From contig CAUEEP010000742.1 in assembly GCA_958450365.1 (NCBI GenBank), forward strand, positions 4,693,001-4,757,000: a DNA stretch of 64,000 nucleotides. The letters are read 5' to 3'. How positions within the stretch are numbered: the stretch's first letter is position 1; each line of letters opens with the position of its first letter. Position numbers and translations under genes: made by a program. The notes beneath the pieces were generated by a model, which was not told the origin of the DNA, did no database searches, and saw only the letters and a list, made by a program, of their open reading frames with translations. The stretch is from Mesorhabditis belari (lineage: Eukaryota; Nematoda; Chromadorea; Rhabditida; Rhabditidae). Shown piece after piece: positions 1-10,109 of this stretch.

Positions 1-300
1 CCCCAAAATTCACATCAACTCCAGTCACAACGTTCGTTAAACGAAACACAATCGTTGAACGAATCACAAATCTCTCCACAACACTCAAATCTTCAACCTT
101 ACTACAGAAGTTATAAAGAAGAAAAAGAAGAAAAGAAAGAAAAAGAAGAAAAAGAAGACTTTCTGACTTTCATCCCAATTGCTGATAGATCCCAATTGCT
201 TGTACAGACCTTGCCCCTTTTTAGCCCATTTCTCTCACCCGCTCTCTCTCTACTTCACTGTGTACAGTTTGTATATACTTCACTAATGGTTTTTGATTAG
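1..300 (+). CDS. Possible C-terminal exon of a gene entering from the left
   Basis: Frame 1 is open from base 1 to a TAG at 298-300 (99 codons). It begins Gln/Asn/Ser-rich with a short repeat (SLNETQ/SLNESQ), passes through a Lys/Glu tract that may form a charged helix, and ends in a hydrophobic Leu/Phe-rich stretch. No start codon is needed because it continues off the edge. I do not recognise a family. The low-complexity composition means chance openness in purine-rich DNA cannot be excluded. Confidence 0.3.
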   Translation, partial: PQNSHQLQSQRSLNETQSLNESQISPQHSNLQPYYRSYKEEKEEKKEKEEKEDFLTFIPIADRSQLLVQTLPLFSPFLSPALSLLHCVQFVYTSLMVFD

Positions 301-1780
301 TAACTTATTCGCTTAGCTTTACCACTTTGTGCATTATATTTGTGCATTATATTCAGAGCATCTCATCTCTCGATCCCGATCTCATAACGATTTTTCAAAT
401 CTAGCCTCAAATTTACTCGATTTTCTCGATTTTCTCAATTTTCTCAATTTACTCAAATTTCTCAAATTTCTGTTTCATTTTGTCTCCACTTTTTTGAGCG
501 GGTAAACGAAATGAATACGAGGTCTCAAAAATGATTTTTTTTTTTACTATCTATGCTTTTGAATAATATTGTATATTTGTACAAAAGTGGAATAAAGAGA
601 TTATGTTATTTTGTGGAATGCAGAACAGAGATAAAACAAGTTTGCAGAGATAAAACAAAGCTAAAACAAAAGGAATTGAAACAAAGAGCTTTCAGAGTAA
701 AGCATTCAACCGATTACCGATTTTCAAAAAGTTTCTTCAACAGTTGGACCTCAGAAAGCCTCAAGGGCCCTATAGAACTATAGAACTATAGAACTATAGA
801 AATCTATAGCACTTGATCACTAAATCAGTGCCGCAAAATCTTTGGACATCGACAGGTCCAGATTAGAGTCAGAGAGCCTCATTCACATCAACATCAACTT
901 CATCTTCTGACAATGAGTCTTGAATATTTTCTTTATAATCCATTTCTTTCTTTTCTTTTTTAAACTCTTCTATATGCTAGTCTCTCCGATTTCCGGACCT
1001 AAAAAGTCAAATTTGGCTTAGTTTCTTCGAAAAAATAAAGTAATTATTGGAAATCAGTACTCAGTCAACCTTACAACCAATATGGAAACTTATAGTCATG
1101 ACAAACATACCCAATTCATTTTTAGTTACTTTCAGACATTCTATTGGTGATGAGAGATAACTCACAGTTCACTTGTCCCTTTGGTTCAAAGCAGACTCCT
1201 ACTCAAACCCTCAACTCCTACGCACCAAGCTCTAAAATAATGCGAAACAATGTCCAAAGAGTGCCATTTAATTATAATTCAATCATAACCATCATAATTC
1301 AATCATCATAACCATTTCTTTTCATTTCATTTCACTTTTTTGTACTTTCTACCCCCGCAGAACAATCAGAAAGGCGATTCTTTTACTTAGAAAAGTCTAT
1401 CTTTTCAATCATTAATCCCCTTGTTGAATCAAAGAATTCCCATTTTCTTCTGAGCAACTTTTACTATTTTTCCCTAATTTTGAAAGTTCGTTGTAGTTGT
1501 TGGAGACGGGAATAACACAAAATAACAAGTGAGCAAAGCCGAAGATCAAAAAAAATGGGAAAGAGACGTGAAATCTTGTAAAAGAAGACTTGTATAAGCT
1601 GAAATGTAGAACTTAGAGAGTTGTTTAGTAGAACTATTGAAAGATTTGCTTTGACTACGTCTTTGGCTTTGTTTTTAGTCTGAGCAAGGTTTTGATTAGT
1701 GGATTTTGAGGGGGGAGGAAAATGAGCGCTTTTTTCAGTTCAACTGAAACATTAACTGAAACTATTGTACTTAGGTTCAT
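301..1780. other. Gene-free AT-rich stretch
   Basis: No convincing exon, RNA gene or element was seen. It holds short simple repeats (TCTCAATT-like runs near 420-470, an ATCATAACC repeat near 1280-1315). A 76-codon open frame at 553-783 has no splice context or recognisable sequence. Confidence 0.4.
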
Positions 1781-1886
1781 CTAGTGAAGTTCATCTAGTG
1801 AAGTTCACCTAGTGAAGTTTACCTAGTGAAGTTCATCTAGTGAAGTTTACCTAGTGAAGTTCATCTAGTGAAGTTCATCTAGTTTA
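1778..1886. repeat. 14-bp minisatellite
   Basis: About seven head-to-tail copies of a 14-base unit (TCATCTAGTGAAGT with TTACC/TCACC variants). Noncoding. Confidence 0.85.
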
Positions 1887-2228
1887 GTGAAAGATTTAAG
1901 TCGACTTGTGGCTATTTTGATTTAAAAGTACTTCATGATCGCTTAATGGGATATTTTTCAACTGAAAACACGTAACTATTGCTCTTTAAAACCAGACTTT
2001 TCTTCTATGAAAGAACAAAATGATTGTTGAGATTGTGGTTGAGTGGAGAGGGAAAAGAGTGCTATAAAGCACAAAATCTCTTTCTTTTCCCGACTTTTTT
2101 TTTCGAAAGATTGAATTTGATGAGGTCAAACAAGAGGGTGTAGACAACAAAGATCATTCTTGGAAATTTCTTGGAGTCATTTTCGATTAAAAACATGACT
2201 CAGCCAACAATAGAACAATTGTATGATG

Positions 2229-2473
2229 ATTTTAAAGGGATTTTAAAGGGATTTTAAAGGGATTTTAAAGGGATTTTAAAGTGATTTTAAAGGGATTTTA
2301 AAGTGATTTTAAAGGGATTTTAAAGTGATTTTAAAGTGATTTTAAAGGGATTTTAAAGTGATTTTAAAGGGATTTTAAAGGGATTTTAAAGGGATTTTAA
2401 AGGGATTTTAAAGGGATTTTAAAGGGATTTTAAAGGGATTTTAAAGTGATTTTAAAGTGATTTTAAAGTGTAA
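2229..2473. repeat. 11-bp minisatellite
   Basis: More than 20 head-to-tail copies of GGATTTTAAAG, alternating with a TGATTTTAAAG variant. The G/T variants are interspersed rather than blocked, suggesting turnover by slippage or unequal exchange. Each unit contains the palindrome TTTAAA. Confidence 0.9.
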
Positions 2474-2759
2474 TGATTTTAAAGTGTAAAGGTGAATCGT
2501 AGTTTGTTTTGAGCCTTGTCAGATTTTGATGACTAATAGGATTCCTTTTGTGAACTTTGAGTTGTAGTAAACTTTTCGCTACTTGGTGCACTGAATTGCA
2601 AACTAGATGGTAAACGTTTACGAGAAACAGACTGTTTGCAGTACCGAATTGGCTAAATATCTTGAAAATGAGTTCGCTATGTGGTGAAAGTTACAAGTGC
2701 ACAAAGTACACTAAAATTTGAATAACTTTTTTTCACAAAAACTGTAGCATTCTGTACTA

Positions 2760-3046
2760 TAGTTTTATTATAGCATACTGTAGTTTTGTAGCATTCTAGT
2801 AACCCTTTAAACCTTTATTTTCAATGGCTCAAGTAAACTTTTGTACTCTTGAACTCTAGACCAAGAGTTTTCAAGGTTCAGCGCTACAAAACTACAGTCT
2901 GCTATAGTGACACTATAGTACAGAATGCTACAGCATACTGTAGTTTTGTAGCATTCTAGTAACCCTTTAAACCTTTATTTTCAATGACTCAAGCAAACTT
3001 TTATACTCTTGAACTCTAGACGAAGAATTTTCAAGGTTCAGCGCTG
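2760..3046. repeat. Tandem duplication, about 165-bp period
   Basis: The segment starting with the GCATACTGTAGTTTTGTAGC motif near 2772 and ending GGTTCAGCGCT near 2885 recurs at 2936-3046 with a few substitutions. The spacer contains an inverted partial copy of the same motif. Confidence 0.75.
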
Positions 3047-3351
3047 TTTTGATTCGAAAAATTTCCAAGAACTGTGAAAATTCTTTATTTTTTCTCATAA
3101 TTTCATTTGTTTTACTAAAAAATTTCATTTAATTGCATTTCTTTCACTTTTGATTTCTATTTTGTGTCTCTTACGCGTGCAAAATTACTTGGAATCACCC
3201 CCAAAAATTCGACGATAATTCAAACGTGAAATTTTCAATGTCCCTTCATCTCATTTTCTTCTCGTTTTTCTCAGAATATTTCTTTTTCTTCTTCTTCTTT
3301 CTTTTATCTTTTTCCCTTTTGTACAAATGTAATTGTTAACTTTACCTTTTT

Positions 3352-3501
3352 ACTCTTTTCTTTTCTTTCTTTTCTTTCTTTTCTTTTCTTTCTTTCTTTT
3401 CTTTCTTTTCTTTCTTTTCTTTCTTTTCTTTCTTTCTTTCTTTTCTTTTCTTTCTTTCTTTTCTTTCTTTCTTTCTTTTCTTTTCTTTCTTTCTTTTCTT
3501 T
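3352..3501. repeat. Polypyrimidine tract (TTTC/TTTTC)n
   Basis: About 150 bp of TTTC/TTTTC repeats with hardly a purine on the + strand. It produces spurious Phe/Leu-rich (+) and Lys/Arg/Glu-rich (-) open frames. Mirror-symmetric tracts of this kind can adopt triplex DNA. Confidence 0.85.
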
Positions 3502-3955
3502 CAAAATTACCTCACCGGTGTACTTTCTGTGATGTTTTGAAATCTTGCAAAGAAAAATGAAACTTCTGATTTGTTAAATGGTTTACGGAAAAATTGAATA
3601 CGAAAAGATGATAAGTTTTGTAGGAAAATTAGAAAATTAGAAAATTCCTTAGTTTACATAAACTAGTCCTTAGTCAAATTACCTCACCGGTGTACTTTCT
3701 GTGATGTTTCGAAATCTTGCAAAGAAAACTGAAACTTCTGATTGTTAATTTGTTTGTTTTTTTGTTGTTTGTTTGTTTTACTCTTTTTTTTTTCTTTCAA
3801 AATTACCTCACAGGTGTACTTTCTGTGATGTTTTGAAAGAGCTTGCAAAGAAAACTGAAAGTGCTGATTTGTTAAATGGTTTACGGAAAAATTGAATACG
3901 AAAAGATGATAAGTTTTGTAGGAAAATTAGAAAATTCCTTAGTTTACATCATGTT
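3500..3955. repeat. Triplicated 75-160 bp unit
   Basis: A unit starting CAAAATTACCTCACCGGTGT and running through TGCAAAGAAAA...AAACTTCTGAT occurs at about 3502, 3677 and 3797. Two copies extend to the GGTTTACGGAAAAATTGAA segment and the TTAGTTTACAT end. Divergence is low, so the array is young. No coding potential. Confidence 0.75.
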
Positions 3956-3959
3956 TTAA

Positions 3960-5380
3960 AGAAAAAAACGCTTTCAAATTTTCAAAACTCTTTAAAATCA
4001 CCATTTGTTTATCTTAAAATGATCAAAAGTGAATGAATTTAACAAAAATTCTTCTTATTGAGCTTTTTAATGAGCCTAACTAAAATAGATTTAAGATTAC
4101 TTTTAAGAAAACCAGTCTACATCAAAAAAACTCGGCAACTTAGCTTTGTTTTTTTGCTATTCTTTACAGAGTTCTACTTTTTGAAATCTGCAAAAAAAAC
4201 TAAATCGAAAAAGCTTTTCTAAACAATTTTTCTCATTTCTTAAATTATTTCAGTAATTCCTCTTTGAGAATTGAAATATTTGAAATATATTTGAATTATT
4301 TGAATAAGTTGTCAATACTTTAGGAAATGAAATGAAATGAGACAAAGAAATCTGGTAAATCTGGTAAACACTTTAGCAAATTTCATTTCTAAAGACTTTT
4401 TAGGAAATATTTTGACGATTTTTGATTTATTTTCATAAGATAAGCTACAGATTGTTCAGAAAAAGACAAATAAATAATAACATGATGAAAAGTGAATGAG
4501 AAAGTGGTCAAAGTCGAGCAGACTGAGTAAATAGATTACAAATATTTTCGAGGATCAGCGGATCTTTCATTGAATATCATCAAGCACTAAGGGTTTAGCC
4601 TTAAAGCTTAAATTCAAATGCGCAAAAAGTGTTATTGTAGCCGAATTTTTGTTACTAATTGTTACATTTTTACTTGGGGTTATTTGGAAAATTGGAATTC
4701 GAGAGTTTTCGTAAAAATAAACGTCACCTATATCGGTTTTGATCTTTAAAAAGTGACTCTATCAAGTAAAGTTCTTTTCTCAAAACTGTAGTAACTCAAA
4801 TGAATTTTTATTGCTTAAAAATAACGAAATCGAAGAGTGACTCTTCGACTTATCACGTCATTCTTCAGCTCATCAAGAATATACATCAAAATAACATTAA
4901 ACTTTAAAAAAAGCTACCGTAAATACTGTAATAGTACTATTACAGTTTATGCTGTACTATTACAGTACTATTACAGTTTAGCCTCCAAGTCTCGTCTAGA
5001 ATGGATTACTTAAACATCACACACTACATCTCCATGAAACTTCCCTGATACTAAATCCCCTCGTTGATCTGTTTGGATGATTTACTAAGATTTACTTGAT
5101 CTACTTAAAAAATAGATTATCCATAGAATATCCACAGAATTTCCCTTTCCTGTTGACCCGTTTTCGTTGATCTGATGAGCTGAAGTCTAATAGGGATTAG
5201 ACTAATTTTTCTGAGAATCTTCAGATTTTACTGACGAATTATTAAGGGGTGATTTGTAGGATTTGAAATAGATTTTGGGATTGATGGATAAATCTTTTCA
5301 CTGGTTGACTTGATGAGTGAGGGGGGAACCTAGATCTGTCTTTAGTAAGGCATAAAGCCCTATCCTGGCGGCAATGAAAA
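3960..5380. other. Gene-free stretch with a small palindromic cluster
   Basis: Nothing gene-like was seen. Near 4917-4980 there are overlapping inverted copies of ACTGTAATAGTACTATTACAGT. This resembles the end of the AC-rich foldback family found elsewhere in the window (ACTGTAATAGTACCCC) and may be a short solo end. Confidence 0.4.
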
Positions 5381-5384
5381 GACT

Positions 5385-5490
5385 GTCGGTGTGGCTCGTT
5401 GGTAAAGCGATCGTTAGAGCGATCGTTAGAGCTGATCGTTAGAGCTCAGCCGGAAGCTAGACGTCGTGGGTTCGAATCCCGGTGGATCAT
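5385..5490 (+). tRNA. tRNA-like locus with internal tandem expansion (pseudogene?)
   Basis: A box A-like TGGCTCGTTGG is followed by a perfect box B core in a T-loop context (GGGTTCGAATCCC) and a CTTTTG run that could stop Pol III. Between them the region expected to hold the anticodon arm is replaced by three tandem copies of a 12-base unit, GATCGTTAGAGC. The 5' and 3' arms do not form a proper 7-bp acceptor stem. Read as a tRNA pseudogene or tRNA-derived repeat rather than a working tRNA. Confidence 0.4.
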
Positions 5491-6462
5491 CTTTTGTTGC
5501 GTTTGGCATTCCCAGCTGCAAACGATAAAGGATCAACGTGTCCAATGCCTACTTTTAGCCTTACCTACTTGTCATTACAGTATCGTGATACTAAAGTTCA
5601 AGAATTGTATCCAACCTGTTAAGAAACGTATTTAACCTTCGGAAATGTATTCAATCTTAAAAAAAACTTCTGTTTTGCACGGGAAACAAAAGTTTTTTTC
5701 AAATGACGACCCAAACTCCCAGAGTGACTCAAGTTTTACCAATTTAGAATACCTTGAGAAGTCTTTGCTCTTCTAAAAAGGTCAACTTTGTGAACCATTG
5801 CGTGCAAGGTTCTATGGTTTTTCAGTTATAAAACATTTTCTTTTTTATTTGCTGACATTTTAACTATCGAAAAATCCCATCAAGAACTCCCTTTTTAACC
5901 ATTATAAATAAAAATTGCAAAACAAAACAAAACAATGACTCAAAACTTATAGTTAAAACCATTTTTAGATCACTACTCACTCCTGGAGTCTTTGCTCTTT
6001 TCAAAAGGTCAACTTCTTCTTGCTCTTGATGAACTTTCCTTTTGCGGAAACTTTGGAAATGCAAAATACACTTGGTTCTTTCCAAAATCCAAAAATTTTC
6101 CCTAGTTTGTACTTATTCTCACGATGAGCTGTTACCCGGATGTATTTTCATCTCATTTTTTCCATGAATAACTTTACCAAACAAAACCCAATTCTTCTTT
6201 TTTTGCTGGAAATCCTTGTAGTCACGTTTCTAATCACCAAGCGAGGGTGGACAAAGAAGATTATTCAAAAAAGAAAAAGAAGAAGAAGAGATTATCCCTT
6301 CCTCGTCTATTCATTGGGGAATGAACAAGGAGTAAAAAAAGGAAAAAGTTGATCAGATCATTCTGGAAAAGTCTGGAACAAGACTAATCTCAAAAATAAT
6401 ATGTTATCATGCTGATGATGGCGATTTTCACTTTCTGAGCGATTTTTAGAATAACACTTCCA

Positions 6463-6550
6463 TAGATCTAGACAGATCTAGACTAGACAGATCTAGACTA
6501 GACGATCAGACGCAGATCTAGCTCAGACTAGACGTCTAGACAGACGCTAG
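6463..6550. repeat. AGATCTAGAC-type repeat
   Basis: About eight interspersed, partly inverted copies of AGATCTAGAC/AGTCTAGA. Noncoding, self-complementary, likely a slippage array. Confidence 0.65.
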
Positions 6551-6643
6551 TCTGACTTCTTGGACCTAGACCAAGGCTCAAAACAAGATCAAGTCAAGAA
6601 AGTTTCTTGGTTAACCAACATGTGAATCTATTAGAAACTGAGG

Positions 6644-7159
6644 GTTCTTTTCCAATATCGGGGGAGCGGTCCGATTATCGGGGGAGCGGAAGGATTATCG
6701 GGGGAGCGAAAGGAAAATCGGGGGAGCAAATTTTGGCAGCGCTACATATGTCCTATATTCTACAAACTACCGCCATAAAATCCGCGAATTACCCGTTATT
6801 CTCACAACCTTTATATAGATCACAAAAGTGACTTAAAACAACACCAAATCTACCGCCACCTTCCCTATCGGTCGCCTTCTCTTTTTGCCGAACGCTCCAC
6901 AATCCCGAACGAACAAATGGCACCTAAAAAATTATTCATAATAGTATAATTGACCAAACAAGAAAGAAATGCAAACGAAGAACCAAAACAAAAGCGCACG
7001 TCGTTAAAGTTTTAAAAAAGCGTTGCAATTAAAATACAGTCCCGGAAATGCATTTTTCGAGGGGGCAAAATTTGCTCCCCCGATTTTCCTTTCGCTCCCC
7101 CGATAATCCTTCCGCTCCCCCGATAATCGGACCGCTCCCCCGATATTGGAAAAGTACCA
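6644..7159. mobile_element. Family D: hAT-like MITE with repeated G-rich terminal inverted repeats
   Basis: A 516-bp element with near-perfect terminal inverted repeats of about 90 bp starting GGT(T/A)CTTTTCCAATATC. Each arm holds four copies of a TCGGGGGAGC motif spaced about 19-21 bp. The element is flanked by an 8-bp direct repeat, AAACTGAG, at 6636-6643 and 7160-7167. An 8-bp target duplication is the hAT hallmark. No transposase ORF is inside, so it is non-autonomous. The repeated motif is probably a transposase-binding array, and four runs of five Gs could also form a G-quadruplex. Confidence 0.8.
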
Positions 7160-7710
7160 AACTGAGCAATGTTATGTACATAATAGAGATAGGAACATTC
7201 TAACCAAAACTTAATTCCAATTCCACCTTTATTTCCTTGAGCTTTCCTTGGCCGATTGCTCTGAAATTTTGTCTACAATGTCGATTTCTATCTGTAGAAA
7301 AAATTTCAAAGCAATCGCCCAAGAAAACGAAGGTGGAATTAGGTTTGCGTTGGATTTTTCTAGTATCTACTATTTTATAGTCCAAGAGTCCAAGATTCCT
7401 AGAGTTTCCTAACTTCTGAACTGACTCTTGAACTCCTAGAGTTCCCGTCCGACTAGTTTAGAGGCTTTCTTTTAAACTAAGCTTATGTTTAAAATAATAA
7501 TGTCGATATTAGCATAGCTATGCTATAAGAAAGCTTTTTAATGTTTAAGTTAACTTAATTGTTTGTCGAATTTTGATTTCAGACAAAAAATGTCATTGAA
7601 ATCTAATCAAAAATGACTCAAACGTAACTCTCAAATATGACTCTTCATTTCCAAAAGAAAAAATTGAATTGAAAAAATTGAAAGCGAAATTTTTCTCAGC
7701 TCAATTACCT

Positions 7711-7938
7711 GGGGGTCTATCCGGGTGCTAGGCGAGGGTGGGTACAAATTTTTTAAAAAAATCACTTACACTAAGTTCACATCCTGGTCTATAGTCTCAA
7801 AAAATTATCGAAAAAACTGGAAATTAGGAGCTGAAACTATTTCCAGAGGAATTCTCTCACACGGCAACAATTTCCGTTTTGTTTTTTTTTCTTTGTGTCT
7901 ATCCGGGTGCTAGGCGAGGGTGGATACAAATTAAAAAA
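7711..7938. repeat. Pair of 40-bp GC-rich direct repeats
   Basis: The GC-rich motif TCTATCCGGGTGCTAGGCG and its continuation GAGGGTGG(G/A)TACAAATT occur at about 7715-7752 and 7898-7933. They flank about 145 bp of ordinary AT-rich DNA. The function is unknown. They may be ends of an eroded element. Confidence 0.6.
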
Positions 7939-8286
7939 GAAAAAAAATTGAATTGAGGTCAGAGATTTCTATGGAAATTTGAAAATGACGATTTATGCGT
8001 TAAAAACCTAGATTTGAGTGATGGAAATGTTTGAGTGGATCAAATGAAATCATCCGCATCATCAGAAAGCCTCAAAGGTTTTCAATTGATGTATTTTTTT
8101 TTTTGCAAAAACAATCTAATAGATAATAAAATGTCAAATTTACTTTATTATTAACAAAAGAAAGAAAAAAAAAGGTTGCCAGAGAATGGTTTTTGTGGCT
8201 TAAACCATTAGTAAAGCTTCGTAGACACTAGACGCAACTTGTTCAGATTAAATTTTCATTTCAAAACTTTTATTTCATAAGTTCAT

Positions 8287-9090
8287 ACCGTAAATCCTGT
8301 AAATAGTACCCCACCCCCATAATGACGGTGTGGAGCGTTGCGTAGTCTAGCTTTGGACGAGTTTTTCTCGACACTGGTTTATGCTACAATGCTACAATAG
8401 GTATCAAAAAATAGCCCTGAATTTCAGCTATTTTTTGATACCAAAGACGCATGTGTAAATGATATCGATTTCAGCCTAAATGATTTCAATTTGCTCCCGA
8501 AAAACCTCCAAAAACGAAAGCTTTTCAAAATTGCCAACAATCATTTTGCAGAAAAAATATAGATCTTTCCAATGGTGCAAACCGTACTTCATTTAGTGCA
8601 TTCAACATTAAAACTAATGAAAAAGTGAAAAAGTGAAGAAGTTTGATTATTTAGTTGACAAAGTACTACCGTAAATACTGTAATAGTACCCCACCCCCAT
8701 AATGACGGTGCGGAGTGTTGCATAGTATAGCTTTGAACGAGTTTTTCTCGACACTGGTTTATGCTACAATGTGCGCTTAGGTATCAAAAAATAGCTGAAA
8801 TTCAGGGCTATTTTTTGATACCTAAGCGTGCATTATAGCATAAACCAGTATCGAGAAAAATTGTCGATAGGTTCTGATAAGCGATTCTCGAGATTTCGAG
8901 GAATTTAGGCAAAGCTCAGGGTTATGCTAAGCAGTAGACAACTGTAGCTGTCCGGCATGACGTTTTTTCATCTTCATCGTGGCTTCTGATTGAGCGATAG
9001 CGATAGCTGATGAAAATCGTTCAAAGCTAGACTACGCAAGACTCCGCACCGTCATTATTGGGGTGGGGTACTATTACAGTATTTACGGTA
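8287..9090. mobile_element. Composite of two family A foldback elements flanking a host-gene fragment
   Basis: Family A termini (TACCGTAAATACTGTAATAG followed by TACCCCACCCCC) face outward at both ends, 8287 and 9090. A left half-element occupies 8287-8453 and a second element 8667-9090. The 213 bp between them is a captured piece of the acyltransferase gene (separate entry). The right element also carries an internal segment (about 8848-8900) that is the reverse complement of family B sequence, so it is mosaic. The outer ends are bordered by TA. Confidence 0.7.
8454..8666 (-). pseudogene. Captured fragment of OAC-type acyltransferase: last intron plus start of last exon
   Basis: The reverse complement matches the last intron of the acyltransferase genes at 42,780 and 32,242, from the TAGTACTTTGTCAAC junction through a TTTAG acceptor into the first 23 bases of the final exon. 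By eye identity to 49,306-49,522 is about 95%. In the 49-kb gene the same intron point also abuts a family A element, so the fragment was probably moved with its flanking element. It cannot encode anything by itself. It lacks the family A insertion found in the 32-kb copy at the GGAAAGATC|TA site and serves as an empty site for it. Confidence 0.75.
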
Positions 9091-9519
9091 TATATTTCTT
9101 TTGATAAGCGATGCCATTGAAAGTCCAAAAACTTACTTCCGTCCAAAAAGCTTAGTCATAAAAATTATTCAAAAACAATACCCTTTTAAGGAAGTGTTCA
9201 AATAAAATTTAAAAAATTTGAGCAAAATATTTGTTAGATTGTTTGGATTATTAGATAATTATAGTGAATTTTCTAAAAAATATTTTGAATGTTTCAAATT
9301 GACGGGAGTAGAGATCGGTCGAGCTACAAAAAACATCACAAAATTAAATTCAAAATGCAAAATTCAAAACAAAACAATCATTTTGCATCAACGAAATCAT
9401 TTATTTTCATTTTTTAAAAATTTTAATTGACGACATTCCTTTGCGGAGATTCCCTTTTCATTTTTCTATCAGCTGAGCTCAAAAAACAAAAAAACAACTG
9501 TTTATTATTGAAACTAGAG

Positions 9520-9836
9520 AAACAATTGAAAACACTGAGCAATTTGTTGAGCCACGTAGCCAGAAGAATAGACGATAGATGAACGATACGGATCACAGAG
9601 TGGCTACCACAGAGACCAGAAGAGGCCCATCGGAAGACCAGCAACGAGGTGGAGCACAAGAGTGGCAGAGACAGTCAGAGAAAGGATGGCTAGAGTGCAA
9701 CCACAAGCAGCACAAGCAAGTCGAAGACTTCGAACCAGGAACAATCAAGATGACAATAGATAGAAAACACTGGATGACAATAGCAAGGGATAGAGAAATG
9801 TGGAAGCAGGTTGTGACCTGCGCAAATAGGAACACC
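9520..9836 (+). mobile_element. RTE-type LINE 3' remnant, frameshifted
   Basis: Translations in adjacent frames give a HVARRIDDR..TIRITEWLP segment and then a WMTIARDREMWKQ segment. These match the end of RTE-clade reverse transcriptase ORFs (DRWT-RVTEWIPR ... WM-LA-DR-EWK). The frame changes between them, and only about 100 codons remain, so it is a dead 5'-truncated copy. A family A element abuts its 3' side at 9837. Confidence 0.55.
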
Positions 9837-10105
9837 TACCGTAAATACTGTAATAGTACCCCACCCCCCTCGTACAGTCGCGTAGTCGCAAAAGTTTTTT
9901 AGTATTTCATTTTCTTCAAAGCACCCGTACTTTCAAAAAATGCGTCTTTGGTATCAAAAAATAGCCCTGAATTTCAGCTATTTTTTGATAACTAAGCGCG
10001 CATTGTAGCATAAACCAGTGTTGAGAAAAACTCGTCCAAAGCTAGACTACGCAACGCTCCACACCGTCATTATGGGGGTGGGGTACTATTACAATATTTA
10101 CGGTA
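9837..10105. mobile_element. Family A foldback element
   Basis: About 270 bp with terminal inverted repeats TACCGTAAATACTGTAATAG and continuation. There is an internal inverted pair around GGTATCAAAAAATAG / CTATTTTTTGATA, and the ends are bordered by TA. No ORF. The family has at least 10 copies in this window. Confidence 0.85.
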
Positions 10106-10109
10106 ATTA

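Noticed and set aside
2229..2473. CRISPR-like array
   Set aside because: Direct head-to-tail 11-bp units without unique spacers, in eukaryotic DNA. A minisatellite.
3304..3560. Lys/Arg/Glu-rich minus ORF and Phe/Leu-rich plus ORF
   Set aside because: Both are translations of a polypyrimidine tract without splice or start context.
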